A DNA stretch of 64,000 nt, taken from assembly GCF_011300875.1 (NCBI RefSeq), contig NZ_CP049862.1:992001-1056000 (forward strand). The letters run 5' to 3'. This DNA is from Sanguibacter sp. HDW7. GTDB taxonomy: Bacteria > Actinomycetota > Actinomycetes > Actinomycetales > Cellulomonadaceae. Position 1 is the stretch's first letter. Every line of letters begins with the position of its first letter. The notes beneath the pieces are model-generated. The model saw only the letters and a program-made list of their open reading frames with translations, had not been told where the DNA came from and made no database searches. The position numbers and the translations under genes were made by a program. Below are positions 8,628 to 16,853 of this stretch, in pieces.

Positions 8628-8879
8628 CTACGCGAGCGGCTCGCATGCCTCGGCGGGGACCCATGCGTGCCAGGTGCCCCAGGTGGGGTCGTGCTGCTCG
8701 ACGCAGAGCATGCCGTGGGCGCGGGCGGTGACGTCGAGCTCGAGGGTGACGGTGTCGCCGGCGTAGGTGGGCGCTGTGACCAGGGCGCGGCGCGGGCGCT
8801 CGTAGGCGGTCTGCGGTCCGTCGACGGGGTGGGTGACGAGGAGTGCGGAGTAGTCGCGGCCGCGCTTGTCGAGGTGCAT
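8628..8879 (-). CDS. Small phage protein of unknown function
   Basis: 83 residues, mostly predicted beta strands with three short basic or aromatic patches (WGTWHAWVP near the end). No family was recognised. CACACT lies six bases before the ATG, so the message may be leaderless, like the host gene yedK, which has an almost identical context. It is the first gene inside attL and points out of the prophage, divergent from the acetyltransferase gene. Confidence 0.55.
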   Translation of the reverse strand: MHLDKRGRDYSALLVTHPVDGPQTAYERPRRALVTAPTYAGDTVTLELDVTARAHGMLCVEQHDPTWGTWHAWVPAEACEPLA

Positions 8880-8973
8880 GGGTCCAGTGTGCGGTGTCGT
8901 CGCTTCCCGCTCGAGTAGGTTCTAGCCAACCAACGCACGGCCGATGATCGGTCGGCCAGTGAAGGGACACTGC

Positions 8974-9636
8974 ATGGACGACGCGAAGGTCTCACGCGAG
9001 GACCTATATCGAGATGCCCATCGAGGCCTGCGCGCGCTTGCACGACCGGGCGCGCTCGTCTCGAACAGTGCTGACGTCGACCTTCACGTAGTGATCGACG
9101 AACTCGAGAAGCTAGTGGAGTGGGCTATCGAAGCTGCCGACGCCGACTTCGGTCCGTCGATCGTGGTTGCGGCACCGTTCGACGACGCCCGTTGGGTTGA
9201 TGGCGGCTACATCGAGACCGTCGACCTCGACAGGGGGACACTCGAGGAGCGTCCGGTAAAGGTCGATGCTCACTCGTGGCGTGACTCCGCGATGCAACGA
9301 GCTGCACGCGCCTACAGTCGCGCGGGTCAATATGACATGCAACCTGGCTCAGACGGCCTCTGGATTCTGCACATCGAGCCGGTCGAGGGCCATGATGAAA
9401 GCTGGACAGGCTCGCTTACGGGCTTCGTTGTGCTCTACGACCGAGACAGAGACGGGCGCTACGAGGCGCTCGCGCACGTATGGACGGCGAGTCAGTGCCA
9501 GCGACGTGGTGTGGGCACCCGACTCGTTCGTGAGGCGCTAGCGAACCACAAGATCGCCTATGTGGAAGGTCCTCTCTCGGAGGGCGGCCGCCGTCTGCTC
9601 CAGGTCGCAGCCCCAGACCTGCCCGTGAGTCCGTGA
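8974..9636 (+). CDS. GNAT-family acetyltransferase (cargo gene)
   Basis: 220 residues. The C-terminal half matches the GNAT fold: a strand ALAHVWT followed by the acetyl-CoA loop QRRGVGTRLV (about 176-185). The N-terminal ~90 residues are unlike standard GNATs and may bind the substrate. GAAGGGA seven bases upstream supports ATG 8974 over an earlier in-frame ATG at 8944. Cargo in the prophage left end, reading the same way as the next two genes but separated by a promoter. Substrate unknown; GNATs here can be toxins, antibiotic-modifying or protein-modifying enzymes. Confidence 0.7.
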   Translation: MDDAKVSREDLYRDAHRGLRALARPGALVSNSADVDLHVVIDELEKLVEWAIEAADADFGPSIVVAAPFDDARWVDGGYIETVDLDRGTLEERPVKVDAHSWRDSAMQRAARAYSRAGQYDMQPGSDGLWILHIEPVEGHDESWTGSLTGFVVLYDRDRDGRYEALAHVWTASQCQRRGVGTRLVREALANHKIAYVEGPLSEGGRRLLQVAAPDLPVSP

Positions 9637-9745
9637 GGTTCGATCGCAACGCGATCCACCGGCTGACGGACTGGCCCGCGGGCGAGGAGCGACGAGGGCG
9701 TGACAAGTGCCCGCGCGGGTTCGCCCACGACTCTGACCTGCACCG

Positions 9746-9775
9746 TTGTGCAAAGCAGAGAGAGAGCGGTATATT
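9746..9775 (+). promoter_or_regulatory. Strong promoter of the XRE-ImmA pair
   Basis: TTGTGC (9746-9751) and TATATT (9770-9775) with an 18-base spacer, in an unusually AT-rich patch for this DNA. The ATG at 9783 lies seven bases past the -10 box, so the message is probably leaderless and made from the integrated prophage. Confidence 0.6.
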
Positions 9776-9782
9776 TTCCGGT

Positions 9783-10409
9783 ATGTTTTCACCTCGAAAC
9801 TCACACGCGGTGCTGCAGGAGCTCGGGTCTGAGCTGCCCGAAGCGATGATCCGAGCCACAGCAGCGGCCAGGGCTGATCTTGAGCAACTGCGCTCAGACC
9901 CGCGCCGGTTCATGCTCCGTAACGAGCGTGACCTCGCCAACTCGCTGCACTTCGCCTACTGGGTGGCAATCTGTGACGAGATGGCTGGACGCCCCGGTGT
10001 CCAGATCCGCGACAGTGAGCCGTACCGAGAACTCACCGTCTCTACGGCCACGGGCCGGAGCTACGTGGCGCGCATCAAGCGCCACTCGATCCACGATCGA
10101 CTCACGTCCTATGAGACCGCGGCCGACCGAGACTTCTGGGGTGGAGGTGTCCAGACGCTCGACGGCATGGAGCTGGTCAAGGGCCTGGCGATCGGCTACC
10201 GCTGGGACCGCGACCTGAGGGAGATCGTTGAACCGGTAATCTCTTACCGCGAGGGCAAGAGGAATGTGGTCTGGGCCTACGAGATCGACCCCACCCAGGA
10301 GTCCACGTTGCCGCTGGGATATCGAGACATCACGCCCGGGCTCCCGAAGGTCGACCTTCGCGACGCCGCTCTCGCCGACGAAGAAGAAGGACTGGCAGGC
10401 AGCGAATGA
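9783..10409 (+). CDS. Unknown protein paired with XRE-ImmA regulator
   Basis: 208 residues, not recognised. No signal peptide or membrane segment. The middle has conserved-looking beta-rich stretches (YRELTVSTATGRSYVARIKRH, WGGGVQTLDG, GYRWDRDLREIVEPVISYR) and the C-terminus is acidic. Its stop overlaps the start of the XRE-ImmA gene (ATGA), so the two are translationally coupled and likely work together. XRE-ImmA (COG2856) proteins are known partners of toxins and of phage-type repressors, so a toxin or effector role is possible but unproven. Confidence 0.6.
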   Translation: MFSPRNSHAVLQELGSELPEAMIRATAAARADLEQLRSDPRRFMLRNERDLANSLHFAYWVAICDEMAGRPGVQIRDSEPYRELTVSTATGRSYVARIKRHSIHDRLTSYETAADRDFWGGGVQTLDGMELVKGLAIGYRWDRDLREIVEPVISYREGKRNVVWAYEIDPTQESTLPLGYRDITPGLPKVDLRDAALADEEEGLAGSE

Positions 10410-11485
10410 GCAACATCGGCGAAGTCCTCGAGACGGCTCGCCGCGCACGAGGCATGACGCAGGGAGATCTCGCTGACATGGTCGGCGTCCAGCAAGCGAC
10501 CCTGTCCCGCTGGGAGAAGGGCCTCCGGGAGCCCGACGAGGTCGACGTCCAGAGACTTGCGGATGCACTTGGCGTCACCCCGCGGCTACTGCTTCGAGGC
10601 GACCGCATGCGAGGTGGCATTGCGGCAGCAGCGCACATGCGGCGGCGCGCCACCGCGAAGGTCAGCATCTGGCGACAGCTCGAGGCGCAGCTCAACATGC
10701 TGAGGCTCCACACCTCGACGTTGGCTGAGGAAGTGTCTCTCACCGCGGAGCGTGCCGTGCCGACCCTTGACCCGATCGAGCGAGATCCCTCTGAGATCGC
10801 GGGCATGGTGCGACTGCAATGGCAGATGCCGTTGGGGCCTGTCGCGTCGGTCACGTCGTGGATGGAGTCGGCTGGGATCCTGATCGTCGAACATGACTTC
10901 GGCCCGGCCGCGCGTGTCGATGGCCTGTCCCAGTGGGCAGGGGACCACGCCGTCGTGCTGCTCAATAGCGCGACGTCGCCAGATCGAAAGCGGCTCACGC
11001 TGGCACACGAGCTCGGCCATCTCGTCATGCACGCTCAGCACCCGACCGATGACATGGAAGGGGACGCGAACGAGTTCGCCGCGGAGTTCCTCGTCCCAGC
11101 TCACGAGATCCGGTCGATGCTGCGGGGCCGGCTTACCTTGTCCAGGTTCGTCGAGCTCAAACGCTACTGGGGTGTCTCTATCGCTGCGCTCGTGATGCGT
11201 GCACACTCCCTCGGAGCCATCAGCGACGCGGAGAAGACGTCGCTCTTCAAACAGATCTCCGCCCGTGGCTGGAGGATCAACGAGCCTGCGAATGACGAGA
11301 TCCCCGTGGAGAGGCCTCGACTCGCCAGGCATATCGCCGATTCGATGGTTGCTGGCGGGCTCAGCGAGGGAGAACTTGCGATCGCGGTCGGCTTCTCTGA
11401 CGCGAAGCACAACGACGCCTTCGCACCGAGCGTTGTTACGCCTCGGCCCACCCACGCCGTTCGACACCTCGGGATCGTCCGATAG
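10406..11485 (+). CDS. XRE helix-turn-helix fused to ImmA/IrrE-type zinc peptidase
   Basis: 359 residues. Residues 5-60 are an XRE helix-turn-helix (MTQGDLADMVGVQQATLSRWE). Residues ~150-240 are an ImmA/IrrE (COG2856) metallopeptidase with HELGH at 201-205 and the downstream acidic ligand in EGDANEFAAEFLVP (about E218). The ~100 C-terminal residues have no recognised domain. It is the second gene of a two-gene operon ending at the hairpin 11500-11529. Family members bind operators and cleave a partner repressor or toxin; which applies here is not visible. Confidence 0.85.
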   Translation: MSNIGEVLETARRARGMTQGDLADMVGVQQATLSRWEKGLREPDEVDVQRLADALGVTPRLLLRGDRMRGGIAAAAHMRRRATAKVSIWRQLEAQLNMLRLHTSTLAEEVSLTAERAVPTLDPIERDPSEIAGMVRLQWQMPLGPVASVTSWMESAGILIVEHDFGPAARVDGLSQWAGDHAVVLLNSATSPDRKRLTLAHELGHLVMHAQHPTDDMEGDANEFAAEFLVPAHEIRSMLRGRLTLSRFVELKRYWGVSIAALVMRAHSLGAISDAEKTSLFKQISARGWRINEPANDEIPVERPRLARHIADSMVAGGLSEGELAIAVGFSDAKHNDAFAPSVVTPRPTHAVRHLGIVR

Positions 11486-11499
11486 GTGAACGCACGTGG

Positions 11500-11529
11500 C
11501 GCCCCCACCCTCGCGAGAGGGTGGGGGCG
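11500..11529. terminator. Bidirectional terminator hairpin
   Basis: A perfect 13-base stem (CGCCCCCACCCTC) with a GCGA loop between the convergent cargo operon and the late operon. It can serve both directions, although no long T tract follows. Confidence 0.75.
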
Positions 11530-11551
11530 TTGTCGTGTGCGCTGGTGCGTG

Positions 11552-12088
11552 TCAGTCGGCGAGGGTCTCGTCGACGTCGTCGTCCGGGTCGTCGATGTCG
11601 GCGGGCTCGGGGCGGGCCTCGAGTGCGCGGTAGTCGGCGACGAGCGCAGCCTCGGACGGGGTGAGGCTGGTGATCTTGCCGACCGTGAGCACACCCGCGG
11701 GGATCGTCGTGGCGGAGATCTCCGAGACGGGCAGGACGCCCGTGACGAGCCTGCCGCCGCCCGTCTCGACGACCGCAGCCGGGAGCGCGTAGCCAGGCGT
11801 GCGCGCGGAGCCGAGCGCGAGGCGGACGAGCCAGTCGGGCACGAGGTGCTCGATACGACGCCACAGCCAGTACCAGAGCGCCAGGACGAGCGCGACGACG
11901 AGCGTGAGCGCGAGCTCGGAGCGCAGGAGGGCCGCGAGCGCGGTGCCGACGTCGCCGGGCAGGTGGGGGCTGATGATGCGCAGGAGGGTGGTGACGAGGG
12001 CGGCCCAGAGGCCGGGGACGGCGGTGCGCAGGAGCGCGACGGTGCGGTCGGAGAGCACGGTGCGCTCGTCGAGGTCAGTGGTGGTCAT
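11552..12088 (-). CDS. Putative holin-like membrane protein
   Basis: 178 residues. One clear membrane helix (LALTLVVALVLALWYWLW, about residues 59-76), a weaker hydrophobic stretch before it (about 24-40), and an acidic C-terminal tail. It directly follows the endolysin gene, at the end of the late operon. Position, size and topology fit a holin or lysis-accessory protein, but no family signature was recognised. The other holin candidate is the DUF2746-like protein at 13018. Confidence 0.5.
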   Translation of the reverse strand: MTTTDLDERTVLSDRTVALLRTAVPGLWAALVTTLLRIISPHLPGDVGTALAALLRSELALTLVVALVLALWYWLWRRIEHLVPDWLVRLALGSARTPGYALPAAVVETGGGRLVTGVLPVSEISATTIPAGVLTVGKITSLTPSEAALVADYRALEARPEPADIDDPDDDVDETLAD

Positions 12089-12102
12089 CGTGGCTGGTCC
12101 TC

Positions 12103-12948
12103 TCAGGCGGGGCGCGTGTCGGTGGTGACGTCGAGGTCGACGAGGGTGACGCCGGCGGTCGTCGCGAGCAGCTGCAGGCGGAGGCGGCGCTCGCGCTTGC
12201 CTGCGATGAGGGCGAGGACGCCCTTGGCTGCGACCTGGCCGAAGGAGTCGCCGGAGGTGCCGATGATCTCGGTGAGCGGGAGGCGGTGGACGATCCTGGC
12301 GCTCTTGCCGGCGGCATCGGTCTCGACGACGACGAAGCGGGCCTGGACCTCGGCGCCGCGGGCGAGGCCGTGCAGGCGCAGGGTCGCGAGGGCGTCGAAG
12401 TGCCCGGCGGTCGTGCTCGCGGAGGTGTTGCCGGCGTCGTCGATCGGCGCGGTCTTCCACTGCCCCTTGGGCAGGGCGACGTTCTTCGTGCGGTGCTTGG
12501 TGGTGCGGATCATGTCGTCCTCGTCTCGGGTAGGCATGGGCGTGTGCTCGAAGTGCCAGGGCTCGTAGGTGCCCGCGTGCTTGGCCCAGGCGGGGTTGTG
12601 CCAGCCGAAGCGGGCGCCGTACTGGTGGAACCACGCGCGGGCGGGCTCGGGGATGTCGAGGGCGTTGCCGCGCTCGTGCAGGGACGTGCCCGGCACCGCG
12701 ACCGTCCCCTTGGCCGAGATGCGCACGTAGCGCACTCCCCGCCACACCCCCACGTCGCCGTAGGGTCCGACGTCGTCCTTGCTCGTCGCGGGCCGGTAGC
12801 GATCGAGGAACGTGGTGATCTGCTCAGCCGGGTCGCGGGTCGCGGACGTGATGCCCGGCGGTGCGCCGAGCTCGAGCGCGCGGAGGTAGTCGGACGCGGG
12901 AGCGGGGGCGAGTCGGCGGTCGCTTGCGACCTCGACGAGTGCAGTCAT
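12103..12948 (-). CDS. Endolysin, M15 D-Ala-D-Ala carboxypeptidase-like
   Basis: 281 residues. The N-terminal domain (to about 140) is a VanY/M15-type zinc peptidase: His91 and Asp98 in SLHERGNALD, and Glu129/His132 in YEPWHFE. It would cut peptide cross-bridges of the host wall at lysis. The C-terminal ~140 residues are beta-rich and may bind the wall. GAGGAGG before ATG 12948 fixes the start, although an ATG at 12966 is in frame. It is exported without a signal peptide, as is usual with a holin. Confidence 0.85.
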   Translation of the reverse strand: MTALVEVASDRRLAPAPASDYLRALELGAPPGITSATRDPAEQITTFLDRYRPATSKDDVGPYGDVGVWRGVRYVRISAKGTVAVPGTSLHERGNALDIPEPARAWFHQYGARFGWHNPAWAKHAGTYEPWHFEHTPMPTRDEDDMIRTTKHRTKNVALPKGQWKTAPIDDAGNTSASTTAGHFDALATLRLHGLARGAEVQARFVVVETDAAGKSARIVHRLPLTEIIGTSGDSFGQVAAKGVLALIAGKRERRLRLQLLATTAGVTLVDLDVTTDTRPA

Positions 12949-12971
12949 GAGTGCCTCCTCGGGCATGACGA

Positions 12972-13003
12972 CGACCCCGACCGCAGGACGCGCGTCGGGG
13001 TCG
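12972..13003 (-). terminator. Hairpin upstream of the endolysin gene
   Basis: 10-base arms CGACCCCGAC / GTCGGGGTCG in the gap between the coiled-coil membrane protein and the endolysin. Probably a partial terminator or a message-stability hairpin in the late operon. Confidence 0.45.
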
Positions 13004-13017
13004 AGGGGTTGGGTCGG

Positions 13018-13521
13018 TCAGGGGCGCGGAGTGCGCAGCGGGCAGGCCGCGACGTGGCCGTCGAGTGCTGCAGCGATGAGCTCGGGCACGCGCTGCTCGA
13101 AGTGGGCCGCGAGGTCGATCAGGGCGCGGTCCCGGTCGGCGATCGCGCGGGCGAGTGCGCGCGCGTGGTCGACCTCGTGGCGGTCGAGGGTGTCGTCGGT
13201 GGCGACGTCAGCGGCACGCAGGTCGGAGGCTTGCCGCTCGAGTCGGCCCAGGCGTCGGTCCATGCCTCGCTGGACCTCTGCGAGGGCGAGGACCTGGTCG
13301 TGGGTCGCGCGAGAGACCGCGAGCTGCTCGTCCTGCTGGTCGCGCATGATCGGGAACTCGGCACTGGCGTGAGAGTTCTCGGTCTGCTCGCGGACGGCGG
13401 CGGTGTCGGCGCGGACGGCGCGGACCTCGCGTCTCGTGGCGCGGGAGTCGCGCTTGTTGATGACGGCGACGGCGACGAGGCCGAGCGCGACGACGATCTG
13501 GACCCAGACGGCCTCGGTCAT
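13018..13521 (-). CDS. DUF2746-like coiled-coil membrane protein
   Basis: 167 residues: an N-terminal membrane helix (about 6-21) followed by a long charged coiled coil (residues ~28-150). This matches the DUF2746 type found in the lysis region of actinobacteriophages, sometimes treated as a holin or spanin-like component. It lies between the tail-tip genes and the endolysin. Function at lysis is inferred from position only. Confidence 0.65.
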   Translation of the reverse strand: MTEAVWVQIVVALGLVAVAVINKRDSRATRREVRAVRADTAAVREQTENSHASAEFPIMRDQQDEQLAVSRATHDQVLALAEVQRGMDRRLGRLERQASDLRAADVATDDTLDRHEVDHARALARAIADRDRALIDLAAHFEQRVPELIAAALDGHVAACPLRTPRP

Positions 13522-13539
13522 GTGGGTGCCCTCTCGGCG

Positions 13540-13704
13540 TCAGTGGCGGGCGTTGAGCAGCGCCTGGACCTGTGCCTCGGCGAGGACGGCCCGCTGGGTC
13601 ATCGCGGCGAGCTCGCGGCCGTAGCGGGCGAGGACGTCGTCGATGGGCACCTCGACGGGTGCGTCGACGGGCTCGGGTGCGGGGGTCGGGACGGTGTCGG
13701 TCAT
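13540..13704 (-). CDS. Small helical phage protein
   Basis: 54 residues: a proline/valine-rich N-terminus and an amphipathic helix (LARYGRELAAMTQRAVLAEAQVQALL). The ATG overlaps the stop of the tail-tip gene (ATGA), so it is translated by coupling. No family recognised. Confidence 0.6.
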   Translation of the reverse strand: MTDTVPTPAPEPVDAPVEVPIDDVLARYGRELAAMTQRAVLAEAQVQALLNARH

Positions 13705-16700
13705 GCTGCTGCCTCCAGGGTGGCGAGTCGTGCGGTGAGGTCGGTGACCTCGACGGTCAGTTCCAGTCGTGCGGTGCGCTCGGCGCGCATGGCCAGGACG
13801 GCAGCGGTGAGCATGCGGTCGTAGGACAGGCCGGAGACCTCGCCGTCGCGGTCGTAGGTGACCAGGCCGGCCAGGCCCGCAGCCTCGACCTCCTCAGCGA
13901 CGAAGCCGGGGATCCTGCGCAGGGGCTCGACCATGACGGTGTCCCACTCGACGTCCTCGACCGGCGTGATGTGACCCTCGGGGTCGACACCGGCCTCACG
14001 GGCGAGGGCGTCAGCCAGGCGCTCGGCGTCGCCCCGGTCGATCCACGTCCGCGGGCGCAGGTCCCAGAACGCATCCGCCCACTCGGCGGGCGCGTCCTCG
14101 ACGGCGACCTTCTGATCGGAGCGCGACGTCGAACGGAAGAATGTCCCGGCCGTGTTGATGCCAACGTTCGCCGCCGAGCCCCCGGTGTAGGCGTAGGTGC
14201 CCGCCGAGATTAGGTAGGCGTCGTGGTACGAGTTCCCGGTCGCGCGGAAGGCGCCGCTGTACAGCGACCCGGTGACGGTCAGCCCGCCCGGTGTCGTCGC
14301 CGCGCCGGACACCCAGCGCCCGAGCGAGCCGTTGGCGAGGGTCGTGATGAAGCTCCGCCCGGACCCGTCTGGGGCATAGTCTCTGCCGGCCGTATCAGGA
14401 ATGTTGACAAAAGGCCCAGCGGTGTCGGAGAGGAGGTTGATTGAGCCTCCAGCCCCCCGCAGCGAGAGGTTCCCCGACGCGTAGAGCTGCATGTTCGTGG
14501 TGTTGAGCGGGGACAGGGTTCCGATGTTCGTGGCACCGTTGTAGAACTCGAGCGACCCGGAGAGTTCCGAGGTGCCGTTGAGCCCCGTCGAGCGGATCTT
14601 GCCCGCGCTGATGACTGTCTCTGCCACGCCCTGGGTCGTCGTCAGGGTCCCCGTCAGGGAGACGCCGGTCGCGCTCAGCGTCCCGCCCGGCAGCGCGATC
14701 GAGGTGACCAGGGCGCCCGCAGCGTTGTGGGCACGCAGGCCCGCCGCATCGAGGATCACGCGCTGCCCCGAGGCCGCCGTGCGGACTGTCGCGCCGGTGA
14801 TCGTCTTGCCGTCGATCGCATCGGCGGCGATCTTCACACCCGTGATCGCACCCGCGAGGATCGTGTCGGCCGTGACCGCGTTGGCTGCGATGTGCCCGGC
14901 CTGCACCGCGAGCGCCGCGATCGCCTCGGCGGTGACAGCGCCCGCGAAGATCGTACGGGCGGTGACGACGTCGTCGCCGAGGTTGGCCTCGGCGATGACC
15001 TTGCCGATGAGGTCGGTGTCGACGAGCGGCGTGACAGCCTGGGAGCGCTCGGCACCCCACGCGGAGGGGATCCGGTTACGGGAGACGGCCCGCAGGCGCA
15101 CGTAGCGCAGGACGTTGTAGGGAAGGCCGGTGACGTGGACGGTGCCGCCGCCACGCTCGATCCGGTCGATGACCGACGTCGGGGCGGTGGCGTCTCCGAG
15201 GGCGACCTCGACGTAGGCGAGGTTGTCCGAGACGGGCCCGCCGGTGTTGCTCAGGCCGTCCCATGTGATCGAGAGGACCCCGAGACGCGCGGTGAGGGTC
15301 GGGGCCGACGGCACCGACGGCTGAGAGCGGTCCTCGCGCTCCATCGCGTCCAGACGCGACCGCTCGACTGCGGAGATCCCCGCCGAGCTCGACGTGCCAG
15401 CGCTGCCGGTGACGACAGGGATGACCGCGGGCGGAGTCGGGGCGACGCCGTCGACGAGTGTCAGGTCGAGAGACTGCGTGATCGAGCCAGCGCCGGCCTC
15501 CAGGTGGACCCCGGCGATGATGCACCGCGAGGACAGGCCCGTGATCGGGTCGACGATCTCTACGAGGTCACCCAGACGCCGGGCCAGATCGGGGACGACC
15601 TGGATCTGCGAGAGGGTCGCGCGTGGGCTCGCGGTCTGCGCGGCCAGCCACGCCAGAAGCGTGTGCGCCTCAGCCTCAGATGAGACACCGGTGCCCACGT
15701 CGAGCGAGCACTCCGAGCGGGATACCGAGGCTTCCACCCCGGCGGCGAGCGTCACCTGCGCGCTACGGGACGCGCGGGCGTTCGCGCGCACGATGAGCAG
15801 TTGCGTGGGCTGGCCGCCCCCCACGTACAGAGTGACGGCCGCGTTGTTCTTGACCGTGATGCGCACGCGCGATGCCGTCACGAGCGTCGCAGCCACCGTC
15901 AGCGCCGAGTCGGCAGGCCGCTCACCGCCGCCGTCGGCCTGCGTGGATGCCGCCCACCGCGAGCGCTGCGCCTCGGGAGCAGCCGTCGACCAGATGGGCA
16001 GCCACGGCGCGAGGCCGTCGACGGCCGTCTCGAGGTCCTGCTCGACGACGACGGTCGCGCCTGCCGCGACCGTGAGCGTCTCCGTGGACTCCCACACCGT
16101 CAGGGAGGCGTCCGTGACGCGCTCGACGAGCAGCGGGGTGTACGTGAGGGTCACGCGGTCGGCGACGTCGTCCGTCGACACCTGCCAGGGCAGGTCGACG
16201 ACCTGCGGCAGCGTGTGGATCGTCTCCCGCGGCGTGCCCTGCCCGCGCATCGCGGCAGGGCCGCGGTACGTGAGCACGCCCGTCTCCGAGAGCCAGCACG
16301 CACCCAGGGTCACACGCGCGACCCACTGGCAGATCTCCCAGCCGGTACGCCCCTCAGGCAGGATCGCGGGCACGAGCACACCCGAGGGCGCGACGTCGTG
16401 CGCGAGGCCGAGGGACGTCGCCAGGGTGACAAGGACCGTGGACAGGTCCACCGGGGTCGCGGGGACGCTTGCGGGCGACGCGACTGGCCCTAGCAGGCCG
16501 CGTGCGTCGTCCTCGAGGCTCAGGCCGCGCTCTAGCACGCGCGCGCCAGCGGCATCTACGGAGCGCGAGCGCATCGTGGCCACACGCGTCAGCGACGCCC
16601 CGGCGTCGAGTGCCGCGTCGATGTGCACGGCTCCGCCCGCGGCGATCGCCGGTCCCCGCCATGGCGTGCGCGAGTCGAGGATCGACAGCGATCCTGTGGC

Positions 16701-16853
16701 GAGCGAGGACCCGGTAGCGGCCCGCGCCTGTCCTGGCAGGCCCACCCCCGACAGGGTGCGGTCCACGCTCCACGACATACCGGGCAGGGTCTGCATGCCT
16801 TGGCCGACGTCGGCACGCACCGCGTGGCGCGGAGTCGCGTCGTGCGCGCTCAT
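13701..16853 (-). CDS. Tail-tip/receptor-interaction protein with S74-like chaperone domain
   Basis: 1050 residues. The N-terminal ~480 residues look like a tail-tip/baseplate hub that follows the distal tail protein. A fibronectin-like segment follows (about 525-640, with WDGLSNTGGPVSDNLAYVEV), then repetitive Ala/Thr-rich beta-helix sequence. The end (about 912-1050) resembles the peptidase S74 intramolecular chaperone: SDQK, WDLRPRTW, GFVAEEVEAAGL, then a helical pair. The catalytic Lys expected five residues after the S74 Ser is Ala here, so self-cleavage is doubtful. It overlaps its neighbours by ATGA on both sides. Confidence 0.8.
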   Translation of the reverse strand: MSAHDATPRHAVRADVGQGMQTLPGMSWSVDRTLSGVGLPGQARAATGSSLATGSLSILDSRTPWRGPAIAAGGAVHIDAALDAGASLTRVATMRSRSVDAAGARVLERGLSLEDDARGLLGPVASPASVPATPVDLSTVLVTLATSLGLAHDVAPSGVLVPAILPEGRTGWEICQWVARVTLGACWLSETGVLTYRGPAAMRGQGTPRETIHTLPQVVDLPWQVSTDDVADRVTLTYTPLLVERVTDASLTVWESTETLTVAAGATVVVEQDLETAVDGLAPWLPIWSTAAPEAQRSRWAASTQADGGGERPADSALTVAATLVTASRVRITVKNNAAVTLYVGGGQPTQLLIVRANARASRSAQVTLAAGVEASVSRSECSLDVGTGVSSEAEAHTLLAWLAAQTASPRATLSQIQVVPDLARRLGDLVEIVDPITGLSSRCIIAGVHLEAGAGSITQSLDLTLVDGVAPTPPAVIPVVTGSAGTSSSAGISAVERSRLDAMEREDRSQPSVPSAPTLTARLGVLSITWDGLSNTGGPVSDNLAYVEVALGDATAPTSVIDRIERGGGTVHVTGLPYNVLRYVRLRAVSRNRIPSAWGAERSQAVTPLVDTDLIGKVIAEANLGDDVVTARTIFAGAVTAEAIAALAVQAGHIAANAVTADTILAGAITGVKIAADAIDGKTITGATVRTAASGQRVILDAAGLRAHNAAGALVTSIALPGGTLSATGVSLTGTLTTTQGVAETVISAGKIRSTGLNGTSELSGSLEFYNGATNIGTLSPLNTTNMQLYASGNLSLRGAGGSINLLSDTAGPFVNIPDTAGRDYAPDGSGRSFITTLANGSLGRWVSGAATTPGGLTVTGSLYSGAFRATGNSYHDAYLISAGTYAYTGGSAANVGINTAGTFFRSTSRSDQKVAVEDAPAEWADAFWDLRPRTWIDRGDAERLADALAREAGVDPEGHITPVEDVEWDTVMVEPLRRIPGFVAEEVEAAGLAGLVTYDRDGEVSGLSYDRMLTAAVLAMRAERTARLELTVEVTDLTARLATLEAAA

